Below are positions 31,283-38,186 of a DNA stretch of 38,186 nucleotides, one piece after another. Source of the stretch: Pseudomonadota bacterium (lineage in GTDB: Bacteria; Oederibacteriota; Muellerivitia; Muellerivitales; Muellerivitaceae). The position numbers and the translations under genes were made by a program. Numbering within the stretch: the stretch's first letter is position 1; each line of letters starts with the position of its first letter. Where the stretch lies: positions 1 to 38,186 of the forward strand of contig JAJPJW010000174.1 in NCBI GenBank assembly GCA_021324075.1. Direction: 5' to 3'. The notes under the pieces are model-generated. The model was not told the DNA's origin. It saw only the letters and a list, made by a program, of their open reading frames with translations, and made no database searches.

Positions 31283-31966
31283 ATGAACTTCTACTTTTCA
31301 CTCTTCCAACTCATCGAGACCGTGGAGCGCCTGGAGCGGGATGTGCAGCATTTGGCCGGAAGGGCCCTTCGAATCAGCCCCCGGGACGCCCGGGCCAACC
31401 GGGAATTGCTGGAGCAATGCGAGAGCAAGATGCATGAAGTGAAGGTGCTCCTGAACAACAAGACCCACATCAGCAAGATCACCCTGCGCAAGGCCGCGCT
31501 GCTCTTCCAGATCCTGGAAATCTTCTACCGCCGGATGCTGCACCTGGCTTCGGCCACTTCCAACGTGGGCCCGGACGACGATCATTCCCTGAAGGCCGTC
31601 TGGCAGATGCTTTCCCTGGCCCAACAGCATTACCAAGGCCTCGCCAAGATCCTCTTTGAACTGACGGGCATCCCGGTAAGCCTCACTTTGAACGGCACCC
31701 CGGAAATTTCTTCCCACGACCTGCCGGCCATCCTCCAAAAGGAAGCGGCCTATCAGCAGGAGGGCCTCAAGCTCCTGGAAAAGGCCATCGAAGTCTTCGG
31801 CGAGGAGCAGGACCTGGCGGAACAATTGGCCCAGATCCGGAAGGACCTGTTGGATATCAAGAAGCGCATGAAGCATTTCTCCGCCGGACAAGGGTTGGAA
31901 AAACCCGAAGCCGCCAAGCTGGAAAAGGCGGCCGAGAAGGCCGAGCCGGCCGCTCCCGTCAGGTAA
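31283..31966 (+). CDS. Helical, probably coiled-coil protein, function unknown
   Basis: The product is 227 residues, soluble and almost all helix, with charged heptad-like stretches (LIETVERLERDVQHLAGRAL, LEQCESKMHEVKVLLNNKTH, and LEKAIEVFGEEQDLAEQLAQIRKDLLDIKKRMKHF). The C-terminal 30 residues are lysine/alanine/glutamate-rich. No signal, membrane helix or catalytic motif is seen, and I do not recognise the family. AAAGGAG precedes the ATG at good spacing. It lies just upstream of the sigma54-activator-like regulator, but a terminator separates them, so a functional link is only suggested by position. It could be a scaffold or a regulator's partner. Confidence 0.65.
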   Translation: MNFYFSLFQLIETVERLERDVQHLAGRALRISPRDARANRELLEQCESKMHEVKVLLNNKTHISKITLRKAALLFQILEIFYRRMLHLASATSNVGPDDDHSLKAVWQMLSLAQQHYQGLAKILFELTGIPVSLTLNGTPEISSHDLPAILQKEAAYQQEGLKLLEKAIEVFGEEQDLAEQLAQIRKDLLDIKKRMKHFSAGQGLEKPEAAKLEKAAEKAEPAAPVR

Positions 31967-31996
31967 CGGCCCCAGGGTGAAAAAGTTGAAAATGGA

Positions 31997-32037
31997 GCGG
32001 AGGGGGCTGCTTCCAGGGCCCTTTCCGCTTTTTTATT
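31997..32037 (+). terminator. Rho-independent terminator after the helical-protein gene
   Basis: GCGGAGGGGGC pairs imperfectly with GGCCCTTTCCGC around a short loop, followed by TTTTTTATTT. It lies 30 bp after the stop codon and just before the next gene's ribosome site. Confidence 0.75.
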
Positions 32038-32065
32038 TCCGGACCCTTTCCTCGGGAGGCCAGGC

Positions 32066-33349
32066 GTGAGCCCCCGCCGCTTCCGTCCCCCGGCCCTTTA
32101 CATGAAGGCGCCCTTCCTCCAAAACGTCCTGGACGGCATGGCCGAGTCGGTGAAGATCATCGACCGCAGCTACCGCCTGGTTTACGCCAATTCCACCTCG
32201 CGCAAGAACCTGGGGAAGGACCTCAACGAACTGCGCGGCCGCTCCTGCCACGAGATGTTCTACGGCTTCAAGGAAAAATGCTTCTTCTGCAACATGGGCA
32301 AGGTCTTCGAACAGGGCCAGTCCGCCACCACCTACTGCACCCTGGCGGTAAAGGGCGCCAACCGCGAATTCGAGGTTTCAGTCTTCCCCCTGAAGGGCGC
32401 CAACCAGCAGGTGGACTACGCGGTGGAAGTGGTGCGGGACATCACGCCCCTGTCCAAGGGCGGGGCCCTTCCCCAGAACGCCGGCAAGATCGCCAGCCGG
32501 GACAAGAGTTTCGCGCTGGCCTTCGACAACATGGCCCAATGGGCCGAGGACGAGTGGCCGGTGCTTTTGCAGGGCGAGAAGGGCACGGGCAAGAAGTCCT
32601 TCGCCCAGGCCCTGCACCAGCGCAGCCGCCGCGCGGGCGGCCCCTTCCGCATCTTCCACTGCATGGACAACGCCGGGGAGGAAGGCTGCGACGGCCTTTT
32701 CGTTCCGGGCGGCGCCTGGGAAAAGGCCCGGGGCGGGACCCTTTACCTGGACGGCATCTGCCGCCTGGGAGACGGCACCCAGAAGAAGCTGGCGGAAATC
32801 CTCTCCGCGCCCGCCGATGACAACAACCCCCGCGTGGTGGCAGCCACTTCATTGGATATCCTCGCCCTCGTGCAGGAGGAAACCATCCGGCTGGACTTCT
32901 ACAACCGCTTCGCTTCCCGCGTCCTGCGCCTCCCGGCCTTGAGGGACCGCAAGCAGGACCTCCCTTTCCTCGCCCAGCATTTCATTGAGACCTACCGGGT
33001 CCTGACCGGATCGCCGGCGGAGAAACTGGGGCCCGAGGCCATGGTGCAGCTCATGACCTACGCCTGGCCGGGCAATATCCGGGAACTGGAAACCCAAATC
33101 GAACGGGCCTGCCTTTTGGCCACCGGCCCCCAGGTCGGGAAGCTGGACCTGCCTATCGAGGTGCCCAAGAAGGAAAAGCTCGACGACCTTTTGGACACCA
33201 CGGAAAAGGCCTATTTGGTCGACGTCCTTTCCAAGACCCACGGCAACCCGGGGGAAACGGCCCAGTTGTCGGGGCTCAACCTCAAGACCCTCCAACGCAA
33301 GATGAAGAAGCACGGCCTCAGGGCCGAAGATTTCCGGAACCTGCCTTAA
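32066..33349 (+). CDS. PAS-AAA+-Fis regulator, sigma54-activator-like but without GAFTGA
   Basis: The 427-residue product starts at GTG with GGGAGG 6 nt upstream. Residues 14-125 are a PAS domain with three cysteines (C61, C72, C75, in SCHEMFYGF and KCFFCNMG), a pattern found in sensor PAS domains that may hold a cofactor. Residues 140-365 resemble the AAA+ domain of sigma54 activators: Walker A GEKGTGKKS (170-178), GTLYLDG (224-230), and WPGNIRELE (334-342). The loop between them, where GAFTGA should sit, is shortened to VPGGAWEKARGG, with no GAFTGA, and the Walker B glutamate is Gly (D229-G230). The last 50 residues are a Fis-type HTH (NPGETAQLSGLNLKTLQRKMKKHGL). So it likely binds DNA and nucleotide but cannot activate sigma54; it may act as a repressor or sigma70-type regulator, as in TyrR. 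Confidence 0.85.
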   Translation: MSPRRFRPPALYMKAPFLQNVLDGMAESVKIIDRSYRLVYANSTSRKNLGKDLNELRGRSCHEMFYGFKEKCFFCNMGKVFEQGQSATTYCTLAVKGANREFEVSVFPLKGANQQVDYAVEVVRDITPLSKGGALPQNAGKIASRDKSFALAFDNMAQWAEDEWPVLLQGEKGTGKKSFAQALHQRSRRAGGPFRIFHCMDNAGEEGCDGLFVPGGAWEKARGGTLYLDGICRLGDGTQKKLAEILSAPADDNNPRVVAATSLDILALVQEETIRLDFYNRFASRVLRLPALRDRKQDLPFLAQHFIETYRVLTGSPAEKLGPEAMVQLMTYAWPGNIRELETQIERACLLATGPQVGKLDLPIEVPKKEKLDDLLDTTEKAYLVDVLSKTHGNPGETAQLSGLNLKTLQRKMKKHGLRAEDFRNLP

Positions 33350-33350
33350 G

Positions 33351-33386
33351 CAGTCGGCGGTCGGCAGCTTACAGTCGACAGCAAAA
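33351..33386. repeat. Dispersed repeat, CAGTTCACAG family (diverged)
   Basis: CAGTCGGCGG, TCGGCAGC and ACAGTCGACAGC form a short repeat cluster next to the stop at 33349, related to those at 5447-5479 and 19156-19246. Confidence 0.5.
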
Positions 33387-33421
33387 TCACCGGCAAGAGG
33401 GTTCCTCCACATTTTCTTTGC

Positions 33422-33518
33422 CCCCTCACCCTAACCCTCTCCCTTCAGGGAGAGGGAAGTGTCGAAAAGCCATTTGTCCAGTCTCCCTCGCCCTTGAGGG
33501 AGAGGGCGGGGTGAGGGG
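33422..33518. repeat. Palindromic C-run/G-run repeat (CCCCTCACCC family)
   Basis: Outer arms CCCCTCACCC and GGGGTGAGGGG are reverse complements, and each half contains a nested hairpin: CCCTCTCCCT with AGGGAGAGGG (33435-33456), and CCCTCGCCCTTGAGGG further on. This is a well-known kind of dispersed repeat in environmental bacterial genomes. It fills the gap between the regulator and icd, with no gene inside. Confidence 0.85.
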
Positions 33519-33667
33519 TCATAAAAAATGATTTTCTTTCCAAATTCGTCCATGACAGAACCTCTGTCCGTTGTTCCTTGACGCTCCCCCGGCACCGTTT
33601 TAAACTGCCCCCTCATTCAATCCGGCGGGTGGAATTTCCCCAACCCCCATTCCAAAAGGAGTTTTCC

Positions 33668-34927
<1,260 letters not shown>

Positions 34928-34933
34928 TCCGAC

Positions 34934-34969
34934 GGGTTTGAAGGGAGGGGGATGCCCCTCCCGAAACCC
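34934..34969 (+). terminator. Hairpin after icd, without a U-tract
   Basis: GGGAGGGG pairs with CCCCTCCC around GATG, and GGGTTT and AAACCC add an outer stem. It begins 6 bp after the stop codon. No U-run follows (TTCCC instead), so it may act as a rho-independent-like or mRNA-end hairpin instead of a classic terminator. Confidence 0.5.
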
Positions 34970-34983
34970 TTCCCTAAAAGTGG

Positions 34984-34989
34984 TATAGT
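34984..34989 (+). promoter_or_regulatory. -10-like box (TATAGT) upstream of the BNR-repeat gene
   Basis: TATAGT is followed by GTTGCCCGTAT. The ATG at 35028 lies 38 nt further, so a short leader of about 30 nt is expected. No -35 is clear. Confidence 0.4.
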
Positions 34990-35027
34990 GTTGCCCGTAT
35001 CCCATTTCCCATTATTTACAGGCGCCT

Positions 35028-38000
35028 ATGCCCGATCCAAAGGCCAAATCCCAGGATACGCCTTCCCGGCGTAAGCTCCTCTTTTTGGGGGGCGTTTTCC
35101 TCGCCGTTTTTTTCCTGCCCCTGACCGGTTGGGTCTTAAACCGTATCTTCCAGCCCCTGCCTTTCGCCGATGAGGACGCCGGGGAACCCCAAGCCTGGCT
35201 GAAAAGGGAACAGTGGCTGGCCCAAGGACGCAAGAGCCCCGACGGTCTTCCCGCGGCCGCCCATTGGCTTGCCGCCCTCCAGCAGGCCCAAAAGCTTCCC
35301 CTCGTCCGGGGAAGTTCCCTCCGCCGGCCTTCGGGCGCCCGGCCCCTGGCGGGGGCGCCTTCCGCCCCCCCGCCCCTCGGCGGCTGCGATTGGACCGAGC
35401 AGGGGCCTTCGCCCCTGGTGGACGCCACCTACGGCAAGGTCTCGGGGCGCGTGACCAATTTGACCCTGGACCTCACCAGCGACCCCACGGGCAACACCCT
35501 CTACCTGGCCGCGGCCTACGGCGGCGTCTGGAAGACCACCAACGGCCTTTCGTCCTCCCCCAGCTTCACGCCCATCAGCGACATCCACCAGAGCCTGGCC
35601 ATGGGGGCCGTCGGCGTGGACCCCAGCGTGTCACCCCCGATCCTTTACGTCGGCACGGGCGAGATCAACCAGGCGGCGGATTCCTATTACGGTACGGGCA
35701 TTATGAAATCCGTGGACGGCGGCGGCACCTGGACCCTCACCACCACGGCCAACTCCGGGGCCATCTCCCTCTTGGGGCTGGGCTTCTCCAAGATATTGGT
35801 GGACCCCGCCAACCCGGCCACGGTCCTGGCCGGCGCGGCCTTCTCCATCTGCTGTGACCCGGGCATCAACCAGACCAATATGGGGCTTTACATCTCCACC
35901 GACGCAGGCAACAGCTGGACCCACCAGGCCACCATCGGCAGCCATTCCTGCACCGACCTGGTCTACGACCCTTCCAACCAGACCTATTACGCGGGCATCC
36001 GGGGCGTGGGCATCTACAAGTCGGTGGACCACGGCACCACCTGGACGCTCTGTGCCTCGCCCTTCGTGGGAGGCACCCCGCCCACCTTGTCCAACTTCGG
36101 CCGGGTTTCCTTGGCCGTTCGGGGGGGCAAGTTGTGGGCTCTTTTTACGGAAAGCATTACCTTTGATCTTTCCACACCCACTTCGGGACAAGACACGGGC
36201 CTGGCCGAGTCGGATGACAACGGCGCCACCTGGAACCCGGTGGGGGTGCCCAACGTCCCCGGCGGCAGCCTGGTGAACGCGGGGTTTGTCGGAGGCCAAC
36301 CTCAAGGTCAATACGACCAATACCTGGCCGCGCCCCCCGGCTCCACGGCGCTTGTGGCCGGCGGTATCGACCTGTGGAAGGCCAATATCGTCAATGGCAC
36401 CTCCACTACCTGGACGAACCTCAGCAACGCCTACACGGGCAGCCCCAGCAGCCACCCCGACCAGCACGCCTTCGCCGCGGTCAACGCCAATACCTGGTAC
36501 ATGGGCAACGACGGCGGGGTCTGGTCCACCACCAACGCGGGCGGCAGCATCAACGACCTCAATACCGACCTGGGCACGATCCAATACGTGAGCGTGAGCC
36601 CCGACCCCGCTTCCGCCACGGCCTTCATCGGCGGCGCCCAGGACAACGGCACCTCCCGGACCGCCGGGGGGCTTACCTGGCACGAAGCCTTCGGCGGGGA
36701 CGGCGGCTACACGGACGTCAACCCTTCCACACTGGGCCAGTATTACGGCGAGCATTTCCGCGTAGGACTTTACCGCGTGGACAACTTCGGCTCGGCCTTC
36801 GTGACGGTGGTTGATGGTTCGACGATTACTGACTATTCGGCCTTTTATACTCCATATAAGGTCATCCCCGGAGCGGGTCCCACAGTCGTTTATGGAACCA
36901 CGCGCGTTTGGGAAGGGCCGGGTACGGCTTCTCTTGGTGCGGGATGGAACCCCATCAGCCCGTTCCTTATCGGCAACAATGAGGGTCAGTTTATTAACGG
37001 CCTCGATGTGGCGCCCAGCAATTCCAACTATATTTATGCGGCTTTCAGCGATCTGAATGCGGGGAATTACACCGTTTTTATGACGGCCAACGGGGGCGGC
37101 AGTTGGACCAATATCTCGGCCGGGCTTCCCGGTACCCGCCCGGTCAGGGGCATCTCGGTGGACCCCACGAACCCCCTCAAGGCCTACCTGGGGGTGCAGG
37201 GTTTCGCCCTGGCTAACGGGTCGGGACACGTCTTTGAGACGACCAATGGTGGGACTTCCTGGACCGACATCACCGGCTCCCTGCCCGACGCGCCGGTCAA
37301 CAGCGTCCTGGTGGACCCCCAGTTCCCGGGCGACCTTTACGTGGGGACGGACGTGGGGGTTTTCGTAACCCAGGACAACGGCACCACCTGGTCCCGGATG
37401 GGGAACCAGCTTCCCGATTCGGCGGTCTTCCAGCTCAAACTCTCGGTCACCTGTCCCCGCGTGCTCTCGGCTTCCACCTATGGACGGGGAGCCTGGACCA
37501 TCTGCCCCCTGGATAATCCCAACTGTCCCACCAACACCCCGACCGACACCCCCAGCCCCACCGCCAGCTTCACCCCCACCTCCACCCCGACCGCCACGGC
37601 CACCACCAGCTTCACCCCGACCCTCACGCCGAGCCTTACCCCAACCTTCACCACCACTTTGAGCCCCACCGCCACCCCCACCCAAACCACGACCGCCACT
37701 CCTACCCTGACCCCGAGCGTGACGCCGACGCCGACCATTCCCAACACCTTGGCGCCCGTCATTTGGCCCAATCCCCTGCAAGGGGGTATTACGGCACCCC
37801 AACTCCAGCTTTCCTTCGCCACGACCGTCCACTCGCTCCAAATCAAGGTTTTCACCACCTCCTTCCGGAAGGTGAAAGAGTGGGACAGCCAGGAAATTCC
37901 CGCGGGCGTCCGCACACTGCCCTGGGACGCCGTGGACCAGAACGGAACGTCGCTCGCCAACGGCCTCTACTATGTGGTGGTGCAGGCGGACACCAACCGT

Positions 38001-38030
38001 TGGGTGGTGAAGTGGCTGATCTTGCGCTGA
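35028..38030 (+). CDS. Large exported BNR/VPS10-like beta-propeller protein with Thr/Pro linker and C-terminal module
   Basis: The product is 1000 residues. Residues 15-35 form a membrane/signal segment (RKLLFLGGVFLAVFFLPLTGWVL) with basic residues before it; it may be a signal anchor. From about residue 150 to 820, Asp-box/BNR repeats (SxDxGxTW) recur: SVDGGGTWTL (228-237), STDAGNSWTH, SVDHGTTWTL, SDDNGATWNP, TANGGGSWTN, TTNGGTSWTD, TQDNGTTWSR. These mark sialidase- and sortilin-type beta-propellers. No sialidase catalytic set is visible, so it looks like a binding or adhesive surface protein. Residues 835-906 are Thr/Pro/Ser-rich. Residues 907-1000 form the C-terminal module (WPNP, IKVFTTSFRKVKEWD, LPWDAVDQNG, ANGLYYVVV, KWLILR), which matches the one ending the protein at 11523. 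The start has only a weak ribosome site. Confidence 0.85.
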   Translation: MPDPKAKSQDTPSRRKLLFLGGVFLAVFFLPLTGWVLNRIFQPLPFADEDAGEPQAWLKREQWLAQGRKSPDGLPAAAHWLAALQQAQKLPLVRGSSLRRPSGARPLAGAPSAPPPLGGCDWTEQGPSPLVDATYGKVSGRVTNLTLDLTSDPTGNTLYLAAAYGGVWKTTNGLSSSPSFTPISDIHQSLAMGAVGVDPSVSPPILYVGTGEINQAADSYYGTGIMKSVDGGGTWTLTTTANSGAISLLGLGFSKILVDPANPATVLAGAAFSICCDPGINQTNMGLYISTDAGNSWTHQATIGSHSCTDLVYDPSNQTYYAGIRGVGIYKSVDHGTTWTLCASPFVGGTPPTLSNFGRVSLAVRGGKLWALFTESITFDLSTPTSGQDTGLAESDDNGATWNPVGVPNVPGGSLVNAGFVGGQPQGQYDQYLAAPPGSTALVAGGIDLWKANIVNGTSTTWTNLSNAYTGSPSSHPDQHAFAAVNANTWYMGNDGGVWSTTNAGGSINDLNTDLGTIQYVSVSPDPASATAFIGGAQDNGTSRTAGGLTWHEAFGGDGGYTDVNPSTLGQYYGEHFRVGLYRVDNFGSAFVTVVDGSTITDYSAFYTPYKVIPGAGPTVVYGTTRVWEGPGTASLGAGWNPISPFLIGNNEGQFINGLDVAPSNSNYIYAAFSDLNAGNYTVFMTANGGGSWTNISAGLPGTRPVRGISVDPTNPLKAYLGVQGFALANGSGHVFETTNGGTSWTDITGSLPDAPVNSVLVDPQFPGDLYVGTDVGVFVTQDNGTTWSRMGNQLPDSAVFQLKLSVTCPRVLSASTYGRGAWTICPLDNPNCPTNTPTDTPSPTASFTPTSTPTATATTSFTPTLTPSLTPTFTTTLSPTATPTQTTTATPTLTPSVTPTPTIPNTLAPVIWPNPLQGGITAPQLQLSFATTVHSLQIKVFTTSFRKVKEWDSQEIPAGVRTLPWDAVDQNGTSLANGLYYVVVQADTNRWVVKWLILR

Positions 38031-38053
38031 TTTTTGGATCAAAAGACTTGTTA

Positions 38054-38179
38054 GCCACAGATGCATGGGATTCATGGGATAGACAAAAGATCCACCGACA
38101 TCCTTTTTTCAAAAATGAAGTTGTATCAATTTGTTGCTTTTGGTTTTGAGCCATCCCATGAATCCCATGCATCTGTGGC
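38054..38179. repeat. Long perfect palindromic repeat at the right edge
   Basis: The left arm 38054-38080 and right arm 38153-38179 are perfect reverse complements over 27 bases, with a 72-nt AT-rich loop. The outer 12 bases (GCCACAGATGCA) are the same as in the element at 6012-6098, while the inner parts differ (TGGGATTCATGGGAT here). It follows the stop of the BNR-repeat gene by 23 bp and may act as a terminator. No transposase or target duplication is seen. Confidence 0.85.
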
Positions 38180-38186
38180 AAAATTG

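Noticed and set aside
35631-38075. 814-codon open frame on the minus strand
   Set aside because: It is antisense to the BNR protein, rich in Gly/Arg/Val and without motif; it is a shadow.
38054-38179. Insertion-sequence or MITE end
   Set aside because: Perfect inverted arms exist, but there is no transposase, no target duplication and the right side is cut by the window, so only a dispersed repeat is supported.

Overview
The window is GC-rich, densely coded bacterial chromosome from a diderm, probably uncultured lineage. A TPR/beta-barrel outer-membrane protein and a lipoprotein point to a diderm. Long secreted proteins with threonine/proline-rich linkers and a FlgD-Ig-like C-terminal module, as seen in several FCB-type and candidate phyla, suggest the lineage; I cannot name the phylum from sequence alone. 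There is no rRNA, tRNA, CRISPR array, transposase or phage gene. The metabolism visible is aerobic or microaerobic heterotrophic housekeeping: ThyX-type thymidylate synthesis, a futalosine-pathway menaquinone gene, methionine salvage (mtnB-mtnD), queuosine (queG), galactose use (galK plus a nucleotidyltransferase), NADP-isocitrate dehydrogenase, a Bcp peroxiredoxin and a 2Fe-2S ferredoxin.

Layout. 1-8.3 kb: three large GT-C-type membrane proteins (a DUF2723/TMEM260-like protein cut by the left edge, a YfhO-like protein, and a PMT-like protein with a C-terminal TPR), with a tandem-domain ThyX and a small secreted protein between them. 8.4-17 kb: a HAD phosphatase, a Thr/Pro-rich lipoprotein with a cupredoxin-like end, MqnD-like and GIY-YIG genes, a 951-residue SBBP-repeat protein, a Cys-rich membrane-anchored protein, a Nudix-DUF309 fusion and a fourth membrane glycosyltransferase. 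17-21 kb (minus strand): outer-membrane protein, queG, a two-TM protein and the mtnB-mtnD operon. 21-27 kb: SRPBCC protein, MoeB/rhodanese fusion, cyclic-nucleotide-binding protein and its neighbour, galK and a nucleotidyltransferase. 27-31 kb: TPR protein, O-methyltransferase, DUF4149-like protein, ferredoxin, gamma-carbonic-anhydrase-like protein and bcp. 31-38 kb: helical protein, a degenerate sigma54-activator-like regulator, icd, and a 1000-residue BNR-repeat protein.

How the parts fit. Most of the window is unlinked housekeeping. The most coherent theme is the cell surface: three exported proteins carry Thr/Pro linkers, two of them (11.5 kb and 35 kb) end in the same C-terminal module, and four GT-C membrane enzymes that could glycosylate surface molecules sit in the same window. 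Regulation also shows a pattern: several genes have a -10-like hexamer 6-10 nt before the start codon and no Shine-Dalgarno, which suggests leaderless mRNAs, while operon-internal genes have clear Shine-Dalgarno sites. Intergenic gaps carry three families of dispersed palindromic repeats. I found no clear new multi-gene defence or biosynthetic system; the best leads are the shared C-terminal module, the tandem ThyX with a split active-site motif, the GAFTGA-less AAA+ regulator and the leaderless promoter pattern.
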